Source of the DNA: Diplonema japonicum
Taxonomy: Eukaryota; Euglenozoa; Diplonemea; Diplonemida; Diplonemidae
DNA length: 64,000 bases
Assembly: GCA_964019335.1 (NCBI GenBank)
Contig: OZ025680.1
Coordinates: 496,001-560,000 of the forward strand
Direction: 5' to 3'
Position 1 is the first letter of the stretch. Every line of letters starts with the position of its first letter. The position numbers were made by a program, and so were the translations under genes. This document shows, one piece after another, positions 30,724 to 40,866 of this stretch. Below the pieces are notes generated by a model, which made no database searches, was not told the origin of the DNA, and saw only the letters and a program-made list of their open reading frames with translations.

Positions 30724-31266
30724 ATGTCTGGCGAACCTGTTGAGAAGAAATCCGAGGGTGGCTTCATGGACGGCCAGCTCGACTGGGGTGACAAGGGTGG
30801 CAAGTGCTGGGAGTGCTGGGTATGCGACCCCTGCTGCAGTGGGTACTGCTGCATCACCTGGTGGTGCTGCGGGTGCCTCAACGGGCCCAAGATGTGGTCG
30901 TGGGCTTTGGACCAGGAGTGCGGTATTGTCAACCACTGCCTCCCCATGTGCTGCTGCCCTGTCTGCTGCTTCGTGAGGCACAACATCAGGACCAAGGTTG
31001 GTGTGGCCGCTGGCGGTCCCATGGACGGTCTTGTTGCTGACTGTCTTCTTGCTACTTGGTATAGTTTTTCTTTCCCCCCCTTTTTTTTTCAATGGACAAA
31101 AAAAAAAAAAAAAAAAAAACACACACACAGCTGCGGTGCATGCACTAGCTGCCAGGAGCTGAGGGGTGCCCACATCCTGGGCGGGCAGGAGAGTTGGGAC
31201 TTCTTCGGCAAGAAGGAGTTCAAGGGCATGGTGGAGCCGTTCAAGCTCCCCCCTCTCATGAAGTAG
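30724..31266 (+). CDS. PLAC8-family cysteine-rich protein, copy 2 (2 exons)
   Basis: Exons 30724-31058 and 31131-31266. By eye this is base-for-base the same as copy 1 throughout, including the 72-nt intron with its A and CA runs, at an offset of 1339 bp. Homology starts about 21 bases before the ATG and stops at the TAG. Flanks then differ completely (ACGAAACGGG against ATAAAGAGAT). This is either a very recent duplication with unusually tight borders, gene conversion, or an assembly artefact. The encoded 156-residue protein is identical to copy 1. Confidence 0.88.
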   Translation: MSGEPVEKKSEGGFMDGQLDWGDKGGKCWECWVCDPCCSGYCCITWWCCGCLNGPKMWSWALDQECGIVNHCLPMCCCPVCCFVRHNIRTKVGVAAGGPMDGLVADCLLATWYSFSFPPFFFQWTKKKKKKKHTHSCGACTSCQELRGAHILGGQESWDFFGKKEFKGMVEPFKLPPLMK

Positions 31267-32436
31267 ATAAAGAGATTCTGGATGAAAGAAAAATTGAAAA
31301 AAATGCAAGTGCTCATTTGTGTTCCCCCCCCCCCCCCCCCCCCATCACACCAGGAACAAATAGAAAAGGAAAAAAAAATAAAATCCCGAAAGAAAAAGAT
31401 ATGAAAAAAGAACCTTCTCTCGCGCTCCTTTCTACTTTTTTTTTCTCCTGCGCCCCCTCTTTTTTTTTTTTTTTTTTTTTTTTTACTGTAAACCAAGATA
31501 AAATCAAGAAATTCGATAAAGGGATAAAGTTCTTCATCATTACTGCCCAAGGAGGTCTAAGCATTTTTTTTGTCGATTTAAATGACACAGCGGTGTCGAA
31601 TTTTCCTTGGTTTACAGTACTCTTATTCAACAGAAGCTTTCTAAACAACCCTCCCCCCCATGCCCCCAACGCATCGTCTTGACTGTTACCTCTATGCATT
31701 CACTTCAACGTCAGTATCAGGCCGAGAGGAGTCGGGACTGTGGCTTCTTTTTACTTTTCCCTAGGGGAAAGAAAAAAAAGTCGAGGGGTGAATTTTTAAT
31801 TGTTGGTGAGAAGAGGCAATGGTTCTTCATCTTTTTTTCCCCCCCTCTCATGGAGGGGAAAAGAAAAGAACAATCAAAAGAAAATTTTTCAAAAAAAATA
31901 AATTAAAACAAGGAAAACAAAAACAAAACAAAAAATTACAGCTGCGCACTGAATATCTCCGTTTTTGTCTTTTGCTACAGAAAGAACGAAAATGGGGGGA
32001 AATAAGTTTCAGACATGCCTTGTTTTCAATTTTTTGAATATTTCTTTAAAAGAAACCCTGTCTCCCCTTTTCACAAGAAACGAGTTCTCCTTCATGCTGC
32101 TTCCCTTACACTTCTCGCAGCCCCTTCCCATTCCCTTGTATTTACCCCTGTTTCCTTACCCCTCCTTTCTACTGAAGAAAAAAACGAAAGTGAGGCCAGC
32201 AAACCCGATTCGCGGTGTTCTGCTCCACATTCCCCCCTTTTTTTATTCCCCCCCCCCATCTCACACCACTTTTATTCTCCTCTTTCTCCTCTTCTCCTGC
32301 CTCTTTTTTTTCATCCCCTTCTATTTTTTTTTTTCCTTGTTCAAGAAAATTCTCTTATTATTATTTTCCGTTTTTGTTTAATTGCCCCCACACCACCCAC
32401 AGGGGAGACCACCCACGGGGAGGAGCCCCTTACACG
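31267..32436. other. Intergenic stretch containing a small MITE
   Basis: Holds a C run at 31325-31343, a T run at 31460-31484, the TA-flanked MITE at 31486-31617, then pyrimidine-rich DNA up to the acceptor-like CACCCACAG at 32394-32402, 34 bases before the next ATG. No gene is seen. Confidence 0.6.
31486..31617. mobile_element. 132-bp Tc1/mariner-type MITE
   Basis: Perfect 12-bp terminal inverted repeats CTGTAAACCAAG (31486-31497) and CTTGGTTTACAG (31606-31617) are each flanked by TA (31484-31485, 31618-31619), the duplication made by Tc1/mariner-type transposases. The interior is non-coding. Confidence 0.7.
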
Positions 32437-34035
32437 ATGCATGTTTGGTTAGAGACAGCAGCCTCAGGCAGTGAGGGAGCCATCAGGATAAAGTTGGATG
32501 CTGAGAGTGTGGTGAGTGATATTGCAGTACAGGCCGCAGGCCTGTTCCGGTTTGGGAAAGGGGAGAGGGACCTGAAGGCGTCGCAGATTGCTGTGTGGCA
32601 TGAAGGCGTGCTGATGCCCAACGAGCAGGAAGTCAACGTCCCCAGTGGGGAGACCTTCGTGCTGAAAGAGCGGAAGAGCAAGTTTGCGTCCGAGCCCATG
32701 AAGCACCAAGCTGCGCCCAACTCCAGCGGGTGGTCTTCAGCAGCGCAGTTTGCACCACCCCGTGACGGCCCTGCCGCCGCCACACGAGTCGCGTCTCCCG
32801 CCCGCGCCGCCAGCAACAGCACCCCCGTCACCCCCCGCATCAACAGCATCGCCTCAAAGATGACCGCCAGTGCTGTGAAGCGCCAGGAGGAAGGGAAGTT
32901 CGCACGCTGCAAAGCAACTAAAAAGCTCGAAGGTGACCCCAGCTCCCGCCCACGCTGGGCCACGGCCTCACACCCAGCCCCCTCTCCCAACCCCACCCCC
33001 GCCCCCATCCCTGCCACGCCAGAACGGAAGCCCGCACCTACCACCACCACCGCAGCAGCAGCAAGCATCAAGGCTGACCCTGTTGTCATGAGCAGGAAAA
33101 AGATCAAGGAGTCCACAGAGAGCTCCGCTCCTTCTGCTTCTTTTGAAAGATCCTCCTCCACAAAGCCTGCTGTCCCCAAGCAGGCGGCTGCCAAGAAAAA
33201 GGAAGCTCCTAAAAAGGACAAGGTTCCAGCTGCACCTGCCGCACCGGCGAAGAAGAAAACTGTGCTACCGCCACCTCCCCCAACAGAGCCCGAGCCACAG
33301 GAGGTGAAGGCAGAGGAAAAAAAAGCTGAGGAGGAGAAGGTGGAAGAAAAGGTGGCAGTGGTTGAAGAGGAGGAAGTGGAGAAGGTAACCACGCCGCAGA
33401 TGGCAACTTCTCTGCCCGTAGATGAGTCGCCGGAACCAGTGCAGGAAATGGAAGGGACAGGGATAGAGACACCGCAGAAGAGCGACGCAGAGGAGGCTGT
33501 GGAACAGGGAGATGAGGACGCAGATGCGTCACCACCACCACCGTCTGTATCACCACCGCGTGATGAAGAAGAGCAGAGGGAGGTAGAGGCGCCAAGCACA
33601 CCACCCCCGGTAGAGGAGGAAACGCCTGTGGAGCCACCTTTGGATGCCCCTGAAGAGGGCATGTCATCACCTGAAGATGCGCCAGTGCGGGAAGAAGCTG
33701 AGGCGGAAGAGGTGGGGACGGAAGAGCCTGCAGCTCCGGAGGCACCCCGTTCGCCTGACTTTATTGAGGATGATGAGCACAGCGAAGCAAACTGGGTACT
33801 GAGGTTTAAAGAGTTCTACACTCTGCACAACCCGAGTAAGGTTTGTAACAAATAAAAATAATGGGGAGTAAATAACATCTTTCCCCCCCTCTAGACTGAC
33901 GGAGTGGACACCATCATGGAACGGTACGAGAGCCACCAAGAGAAACAGGAACTGTGGGAAATGCTTCTCAAAAAGGTTTGCTTTGGGGAGAAAGAAAAGA
34001 GAAACCAATATCACAGTATGATCGAACGGAGGTGA
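32437..34035 (+). CDS. Acidic low-complexity protein with an N-terminal ubiquitin-like region (2 or more exons), function unknown
   Basis: ATG 32437 lies 34 bases after a CACCCACAG acceptor. The first 80 residues (MHVWLETAA...SVVSDIAVQAAGLF...VWHEGVLMPNEQ) have the strand-helix-strand look of a ubiquitin-like fold. Residues about 85-270 are Ser/Pro/Ala-rich and basic; 270-440 are Glu/Pro-rich. The C-terminal part is folded-looking (NWVLRFKEFYTLHN). The plain frame would stop at 33855, but a 54-nt intron (33841-33894, GTTTGTAAC...CTCTAG) leads into TDGVDTIMERYESHQEKQEL and a stop at 34035 (514 residues). Alternatively GTTTGC at 33976 splices to 34367 (NESFDSSKQKGN...), extending the protein. 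No family recognised. Confidence 0.65.
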
Positions 34036-34605
34036 ACTGGAGGCAGCGGCCCGAGATTCAAGACGAATACTAAAAGGGGGCGAAGTCTCAGCAGTCGCGA
34101 GAAGACAGAAAAAAATAAAAAAGAGAAAGGAAAAAAAAAAGGGGGAAGGGGAGGGGGAGAAAGAAAGGGATAGTAATGATAGATGGTTAGAAATAGAATT
34201 AATAGTCACCCAAAGGGCCAAGTTTCATATCGAACAAAGAAGAAAAAAAAGGGGGACTATCCCTCCCTAGTTTTTATTTTTTTTATTTTTCCATTCATCT
34301 TCGTAGATTTGCAGTGATTGTTATATTTTTACAAGTGTTCTTTTTTTTTTTTTTTTATTTTGCAAGAACGAGTCTTTTGACTCGTCTAAACAAAAGGGGA
34401 ACGTTGACAACGTGTTTGGGTTTACAAACTTCTTCAAGTTTTACCCGGAACGTACAAACAATGGCCAGTTCCTCTTTTTCTTTTTCTTTATTATTTTCCT
34501 CTTTCAGCGTTTATCCCTGCCCTCCTTTGGCCAATTGCCTTTTCTTTTTCTTTTTTTTCTTTTCTCACTCCTCACAAGCATAATAACACCAGAGGGGCAC
34601 CACAA
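34036..34605. other. Intergenic stretch, possibly with a further exon of the upstream gene
   Basis: 34367-34470 reads open in a non-repetitive frame (NESFDSSKQKGNVDNVFGFT) and could be a third exon. The rest is T/A-rich. The acceptor-like CTCACAAG at about 34571-34578 precedes the next ATG. Confidence 0.4.
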
Positions 34606-37600
34606 ATGGGTGAGACACAAGAGGACCCCTTCGAGCCCCCTCCAGGGGATCTTGTAAGCAGAATTGATGTCATGGTGAAGCAATTGTTCAACATAGTATA
34701 CCCCACGAAAGAGGAGCAACGAGCGGCCGCTGTTGGGGGTGTGATGGTGGGAGGCATTGTCGCACTATTGATGGTGGTGATTGAGAAGGAGGAGGCTGAA
34801 AAGGAAGTACCTGTAAAGGGGAAAGACAAGGGAAAGAAACAACAGCAGCAACCACCTCCATTTCAACCTGACCATGAAGAAGCACTAGAAAGTGCTCGAT
34901 CTGCCAACTCCACAGACTCCGCTGCCAGTGCTATGGTGCAGTACTTCATGGCACAAAACAACAATTTTAGCAGAACGCTTGACGGAAAGATGCAGATTGT
35001 GAAAACGGCATCCTCAGCAAAGCTAAAAGGGATCCAGGACACCGAAACAGAGCTGCTGCGGAAGTACTGCTTCCTGCGGTCGCCGCCTGTGAAGCTCAAG
35101 CAGCAAGTTTCCAACTTCCTCCGAAACTACGGCCCCTTCGAAGTCCTCCGTGGGAAGCCCACAACACCCCCTGTAAAGACGCAGAAGGTCGCCAATATCA
35201 TCGAAGCACGACAGCTCGCACTGACACACCCCTCGGTGCCGTGCTTTGCGTACGAGTCCCATACCTCTGCGCTCCCCACTGCTCCGTTTGACCTTCTCTT
35301 CTACGACTCCCCTGCCGCTGTTGCTGACATCGACCCCAACTCCACATCACGCTTCTACACCACGTTGACCTTCCCCGACCTGTCAGGCGAGTACCTCATC
35401 GAGGAAGGCGACAGCTGCAAGCCATACGACAGGTCGGAAACAATAAAGATATCCCAAGCAGGGAGCTGTGTGTGGGCCGTCCTTGCGTCCCGTGACATAC
35501 TGACAGGCAAGCTTGACCCTGCAGCAGGGACACTGGGCACGCTGAGATGGAGGGAAAGCGAAGTTAAATGTGACAAGTTAGAAGTCATCAGCGAGCAGCC
35601 TCTGTGGCTAAAAGGTGAGTGCGAAAGAGTCACTGATATCCAGGGAACAGTGGAGAGGTGGGAAGTCAGCTTGAAGAAGATAGCAGACTCTGGTGTCATG
35701 TCACAGCCTGTCGAGGTGATGAACATCTCTGAGCTGTACGAGAACACACCTACGGAGGTGTCAGTGCGGTACACGTCGCGACCGGCCGTCATTTCCCTGC
35801 TGCAGGATCAGCCTGGAAAGCCAACCGAGGACTTCCGTATTTTCTACTTTTCGAAAAACCTCGAAGAAGTGATCGGGACGGGTACGTGGATGTCTGGGCT
35901 TCTATCACCACGTCCCATCCTGTCGCACAAGTCTGTCAGCAACTTCCTAGTCGATGCCTACAAGTCGTCCCACGCCAGCGCCGCGAAGAGACCCCTGCCG
36001 GCAGCCATCCCTCCTGCGATACCCACATCTCCTAAAAACCAAAGCAAAGTGCGCTCCAAAACCGGTGGATACTCATGCACAAAGCCCAACTTGTCGCGTG
36101 TCGACCTTTCTATTGTCTCTAAGATGAACAGCGTCCTGAGTCACACGGTGAACCCACGGCACCTCCCCCCCAAGGGTGTCCAACCGCCTATGGAGCTCAG
36201 CATGCTCACTAACGGGGTAGGCGAAACTGGAAAGCTCGTCACAAGGAAGACAGCTGTGATGCAGAGATCAGGGGTAGACAGCGGGACGCTGGGCTCGATG
36301 CCCGAGTCAAACGAAATATTCCATGCTACCCCATCGCGGTTGGTGTTCAGAGAGGGTTCTGCAGGCACGTCGCAGGTGCTGACAATCGTCAACAAAGACA
36401 AAGTGTCCAGGAAACTGCTGGTGCACCCACTTGCGGCCCCATTCTCGCTTGGGAAGGTTACCGCACCACCCCCAGGTGGGATACTGGCGCCTGGGATGTC
36501 ACAAAGGTTTCTCATAACCTTCTCTGAACCGGAAGAGCTCCGTGAGTACAGTGCTAAGATAGTAGTGGCAACTGAGTGGTCGCAGTTCTGCGTGCCGGTG
36601 TTGGCTGAGCGGCGACCTGTGAGCATCTCTCTTGAGGAGTTCGACGAAGAGACAGGGACCCTCGACCTCGGCAGGTGCGTGACAGGACTCACTATTGAGC
36701 GGACATTGAAATTTTACAACGCAGGCGGCATGGGCATCGTGCGGATCTCTTTGAATGAAAACGGCAGCGAGACAGCAACCGCCTCCACCACCTTCCGGGA
36801 AAACAGTACGTTCCCCTTCCCCATACGCGTCGCACCCGCAGGTCCTTGGGAGGGCACAGTCCGTGTCGAAGCGACAGATGACAGAGTATTTGAGTTTCCA
36901 TTGAGGGCAGCTTCAGGCACTCCCGAGATCATGCTGGAACTTGCAGGTCATGAACAAAGGGACACGGGTATACCAATAGAAATGCCCGAGACGCCTAAAG
37001 GGGGTACCTCCACCGTGCGTATCCCGTTCAGGAACACTGGAGATGTGCCTACTAAGCTGCGCTGGGTGGTATCTGAGAGGGAGGTGTTCGACTTTGAGAA
37101 ATATGAAGTAGAACTGGCCCCTGGACAGGGCACTGTCACATCCGTGCGGTTCACGCCGGTGACATTCGAGAGATGCGTGGTTATTGCCTCGCTGGTCATC
37201 CTTGACATGCCAGGGAAGGAGGACGGGCTCGTGGTTGCAAAGTTGACGATAGGCGGACAGGGCTCGCGACTAAAGACGTCAGTTGTGCCCACAACTATCG
37301 ATTTGAAGGACCCGGTGCTTGTGACAGTACCGGAGACGCGACAGGTGATGGTGCAGAACCTTTCGAATAAGTCGATCAAGTACTCTTTGAAGCAAACGAC
37401 AGGTGCTCCAACGACGACCATCACGCTGCAGACACCTTCCACCTTCACCTTGAAACCCATGGAGAAAACAAGCTGTGTCGCGTGTATCACCAGCATGTAC
37501 GTGAGGCCTGAGTTCGAGGCGTGCCTGCACCTTGAGGTTGACGGGGGCGCATGTAAAGGTGTCGACATCACCGTGAGGGGGTGGTCCGCAGGACCTAAGC

Positions 37601-40600
37601 TGGTGGTGGGGCCCAAGACCATAGGCTTTGTCAATAACGGTGTGATCTCTGATCAGCTACGGGGTGCAGGACGTGCTGTCGAAGAGAGTATCACTGTCAA
37701 GAATACGTCACGTGTTCCTGTTGCCATGTTAGTTTATTGTCTGGAAGAGAGGACTGCCTTCATGGAACAAGGCGAGAAATTTGTCCCCATGCTACGCTTC
37801 GAGCCTGAAGTCGGCCTCCTCGAAAAAGGCGAAAGTCGTTCGCTCATTGTGTCCTTAACACCCCCTGACCGAGAGTGCACCATCAACAAGCAGTTGTCTA
37901 TAATCGCCGCACCCCCTGTGCCAATATGTGGTGCTCTACTGGCTCCCCTCACCATCAAGCACCTATCTATCTTCACTCCTTCCGACACTGACCCGCTCAC
38001 CAACTCCACAGCGATCTTCCTGGGCTGTGTACCTCCCACAGCAAGCACTCTGTGCTCTCACATCGAGACGAACCCACAGGTTGTTGTCAATTCCATTCAG
38101 AACCTCAACATCACACGAGCGGGTCTGGGTGTGAACCCCGACCAGATGGTGGGGTTACTGTCGTCAGGGGCGCTACTTCACATGGTGGAGAACGCAGTGC
38201 TGTTGGGGAGACTGAGAAACTATATGCAAATGCTTGATGAAGAGATTGAAATGACAGACTGCGACAGAAGGGATCACCCGCTGGTGGTGTGGGTCCAGAT
38301 GTTACAGAATTTCGTGCAGTGCCTCGCAGCATCGAAGCAAGAGATCAATGTACAGGCCTCAGTGGAGTCGGTGAGATGCAGAGTGTCACCTGCGAAGGTT
38401 AAAGTTAAGAAGTGGTTATTGAACGTGTCTGAGCCAATCATCGTGACTTTGAAAAACGTGTCCGGATTGCCTGCGGTGTTCACATGGGGGACCTTGGATG
38501 GGGAGTATCCTATTGAGGCAACAGCTTACCCTGCCACGGGGACACTGCCAGCAGGGGGGTCTCTTGATGTGAAGCTAACTGTCACCCCTCTGCAGGAGGG
38601 CTTTGTGGATTCGTTGGTGACGTGCATCATAAGAGAGCACGGCATCCAGTCAGCACCTGAGAGCTTCCTTGCCGTAGAGGTGTCTGGGATCGTTGAAGGG
38701 CCGTCCATCTCCATCGAGACCAATACTACAGAGTCTCTTGAGACCTTCATACATGGCATCCTCGATGGCATTCTTGCTGAGAAAGTCTTCAAAGCTCAGC
38801 GCCCCGTGAGGACCGCCCCGTTGATCTTCGACAACGTTGAACTCTTTACGCCAGTCACAGGGCCCATTATTCTGCGGTCTCACCAGGGACCGGACTTAGG
38901 CTACAAACTAATGGTGCAGAACCACCCCGTGCCAATCGAAGAGAAGCTGGGCTCCGCCAAGAAGCTGCTTGCAAAAAGAACGTTCAAAAAAAGTGCAGAC
39001 GGTAGTGGTGGGGTGGAGACGAAGGAGAAGGCTGAGCAAGAAGAGGTGCTGAACCAGATATTAACGCAGTGTTCAGGTGTAGCCATCCAGATTGGGGGGC
39101 AGGAAGGCGTTTTGCCTTCAAGGGGCGAGGTGGCGCTGCAGGCAACGATACACCCTAGCCTCCCAGGCAGGTACACGGACAGCATTGATGTATACCTCGA
39201 AGGGACTACGGAGCAGATCACCATCCCTGTGGAAATCACAGTTCGAGGGCAAGTCTTGTCTTTGTCTGCCACTACACCAGGTATGCTCCTGAACACAGGG
39301 ACAGGCAAGCCGCCTGTACTGGGGTTCCCCGTGTGCTGCGCTTCCGAACTAAACCACCGCGTGAAATACTTCAAGGTTTTCAACAGGCTTAACGAAGCTG
39401 TTGAGGCAGAGTGGAGGGTGTTCTGCGATAACAAGACTGCTGTTGTGTCCGTGGTTGACAGCAAGGTGGTCATCAGCGAGGTGAGCGAGCAAGACACCGA
39501 CCACACAAGGATCACACCCAAAAGAGCTGTAATCCCAAAGAAAAGCGGCTGTACATTCAAAGTAACGATGCTCATGCCCACGCCAGGGAAGTACAGCACA
39601 TCGCTGTTCTGCGAGCCGAAGATAGTGAGCACAGGGAGTGTGAAGAGCGAGAACATAATACCTCTCTCCGTCGATGTGAAGGCCGAGGCCATGTCACGAA
39701 CACTGGAAGTGAACCCAAAGACAGGGAAGTTCTCGTGCATCGGGTGCGTGGCCACTGGCATCGACTATTCTGCTGGTGGACATCGTCAGAAGTTCTTCCT
39801 CACGAACAAGCTCCCCGCTGCAGTTGATTTCACGCTCGCCACGAGAGAGCCATTCGCCGTGACGGGGTACGAGGTCCACCCGGCGAACCCGATGGAGCAT
39901 CAGCTGAAGTCCTCAAAGCCGCCTGGGAACACGCTATTTCAACTGAAGCCTGGTGATGCGTTGGTGTTGGTGGTACAGGTGGAGTGGTCCTTCGACTTGA
40001 CGTCTATTGGGTTCGGGTACTCGTCGTCAACGTCGCCGAAGATGTTACAGAGTTCAGCAAAGCAGCCACACCGCGAGAGGGGCAGGGTCCAAACCTGCGA
40101 TGTAAAGAAGATCGAGAGGAACCTGGTGGTGGAGTACACAGAAGGCGTGGTGCAAGAGATCCCTATGGTGGCTATCATCAGCTACCCTGCCGTGACAGTG
40201 AGTCCCATGGAAGTGCTCTTTGACACGAAGGACGACGGGTGGGTGAAGAGAGTCTTCTTGGCCCCTGTTACGCTAGCGCCTGTGACCTTCACGATACAGC
40301 ACAAGCCTGTAGCCAGACCAGTAACACAGCGCACTGCCCAAGACGTTTCGAAGGAAGGCATCCTTGGCCAGTCTCGTTCGGCAGTGTCCCGCCACCTAGA
40401 TGGAGCCACCACTCATGCACTTTCTACCGACGACCCGTCTGTCTTCTCGTTCTCCCCATCGTCGGCCACCGTTCCTGGCCTCGAGGCAAACGCACCCCCC
40501 TTCCCGATCGAGATCCGTTTCACACCGAAAGGCATCAAGAACTTCCAAAGCTGTTTTACCATCTCCATCGACGGCGGGCGGGCTGTTGACATCGTCATCA

Positions 40601-40668
40601 AAGGCAGGTCCTCAGAGATGGAGTACAGCTACATTAATAGGTCGGCAAAGATGCTCACGGACGAGTAG
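34606..40668 (+). CDS. Large ASH/MSP-repeat protein, probably flagellar (Hydin/CFAP type)
   Basis: 2020 residues in one uninterrupted frame. The N-terminus has a hydrophobic Gly/Val stretch (residues about 42-63), a Lys/Gln-rich linker, and a 350-residue region I do not recognise. From about residue 570 to the end it is a series of roughly ten 90-120-residue beta-sandwich units with the ASH/MSP pattern: VLTIVNKDKVSRKLLV, LKFYNAGGMGIVRI, IPFRNTGDVPTKLRW, ITVKNTSRVPVAML, VTLKNVSGLPAVFTW, ending FPIEIRFTPKGIKNFQSCF. ASH repeats define axonemal proteins such as Hydin, CFAP47, CFAP65 and DLEC1, which build central-pair or radial structures. Which of these it matches cannot be decided by eye. The flagellar rod gene lies 3.1 kb downstream. 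Confidence 0.85.
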   Translation: MGETQEDPFEPPPGDLVSRIDVMVKQLFNIVYPTKEEQRAAAVGGVMVGGIVALLMVVIEKEEAEKEVPVKGKDKGKKQQQQPPPFQPDHEEALESARSANSTDSAASAMVQYFMAQNNNFSRTLDGKMQIVKTASSAKLKGIQDTETELLRKYCFLRSPPVKLKQQVSNFLRNYGPFEVLRGKPTTPPVKTQKVANIIEARQLALTHPSVPCFAYESHTSALPTAPFDLLFYDSPAAVADIDPNSTSRFYTTLTFPDLSGEYLIEEGDSCKPYDRSETIKISQAGSCVWAVLASRDILTGKLDPAAGTLGTLRWRESEVKCDKLEVISEQPLWLKGECERVTDIQGTVERWEVSLKKIADSGVMSQPVEVMNISELYENTPTEVSVRYTSRPAVISLLQDQPGKPTEDFRIFYFSKNLEEVIGTGTWMSGLLSPRPILSHKSVSNFLVDAYKSSHASAAKRPLPAAIPPAIPTSPKNQSKVRSKTGGYSCTKPNLSRVDLSIVSKMNSVLSHTVNPRHLPPKGVQPPMELSMLTNGVGETGKLVTRKTAVMQRSGVDSGTLGSMPESNEIFHATPSRLVFREGSAGTSQVLTIVNKDKVSRKLLVHPLAAPFSLGKVTAPPPGGILAPGMSQRFLITFSEPEELREYSAKIVVATEWSQFCVPVLAERRPVSISLEEFDEETGTLDLGRCVTGLTIERTLKFYNAGGMGIVRISLNENGSETATASTTFRENSTFPFPIRVAPAGPWEGTVRVEATDDRVFEFPLRAASGTPEIMLELAGHEQRDTGIPIEMPETPKGGTSTVRIPFRNTGDVPTKLRWVVSEREVFDFEKYEVELAPGQGTVTSVRFTPVTFERCVVIASLVILDMPGKEDGLVVAKLTIGGQGSRLKTSVVPTTIDLKDPVLVTVPETRQVMVQNLSNKSIKYSLKQTTGAPTTTITLQTPSTFTLKPMEKTSCVACITSMYVRPEFEACLHLEVDGGACKGVDITVRGWSAGPKLVVGPKTIGFVNNGVISDQLRGAGRAVEESITVKNTSRVPVAMLVYCLEERTAFMEQGEKFVPMLRFEPEVGLLEKGESRSLIVSLTPPDRECTINKQLSIIAAPPVPICGALLAPLTIKHLSIFTPSDTDPLTNSTAIFLGCVPPTASTLCSHIETNPQVVVNSIQNLNITRAGLGVNPDQMVGLLSSGALLHMVENAVLLGRLRNYMQMLDEEIEMTDCDRRDHPLVVWVQMLQNFVQCLAASKQEINVQASVESVRCRVSPAKVKVKKWLLNVSEPIIVTLKNVSGLPAVFTWGTLDGEYPIEATAYPATGTLPAGGSLDVKLTVTPLQEGFVDSLVTCIIREHGIQSAPESFLAVEVSGIVEGPSISIETNTTESLETFIHGILDGILAEKVFKAQRPVRTAPLIFDNVELFTPVTGPIILRSHQGPDLGYKLMVQNHPVPIEEKLGSAKKLLAKRTFKKSADGSGGVETKEKAEQEEVLNQILTQCSGVAIQIGGQEGVLPSRGEVALQATIHPSLPGRYTDSIDVYLEGTTEQITIPVEITVRGQVLSLSATTPGMLLNTGTGKPPVLGFPVCCASELNHRVKYFKVFNRLNEAVEAEWRVFCDNKTAVVSVVDSKVVISEVSEQDTDHTRITPKRAVIPKKSGCTFKVTMLMPTPGKYSTSLFCEPKIVSTGSVKSENIIPLSVDVKAEAMSRTLEVNPKTGKFSCIGCVATGIDYSAGGHRQKFFLTNKLPAAVDFTLATREPFAVTGYEVHPANPMEHQLKSSKPPGNTLFQLKPGDALVLVVQVEWSFDLTSIGFGYSSSTSPKMLQSSAKQPHRERGRVQTCDVKKIERNLVVEYTEGVVQEIPMVAIISYPAVTVSPMEVLFDTKDDGWVKRVFLAPVTLAPVTFTIQHKPVARPVTQRTAQDVSKEGILGQSRSAVSRHLDGATTHALSTDDPSVFSFSPSSATVPGLEANAPPFPIEIRFTPKGIKNFQSCFTISIDGGRAVDIVIKGRSSEMEYSYINRSAKMLTDE

Positions 40669-40866
40669 AGTTAAAGAACTTGAGGTTACCACCTCCAGGG
40701 GGGTGGGGTAAAGCTTCAACTGAGGGTAATTTAAAAGGGGAGAAAAATAGGAATATTTTTATGCTTCTGCGGTTCGGTCTGTCCATGTATATCTTCTTCC
40801 TTTGTCGACATGCTATTATCTCACAATCTACAGGGTGGAACACCCACGTCCACGAAGAAAGAAAAA

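Noticed and set aside
25907-31651. Shared 16-mer GCTTTCTAAACAACCC at about 25908 and 31636
   Set aside because: One such match is expected by chance in a window of this size, and flanks do not match.
32430-33662. 410-codon - strand Ser/Gly-rich frame
   Set aside because: Antisense of the low-complexity Pro/Glu/Ala protein; no conserved feature.
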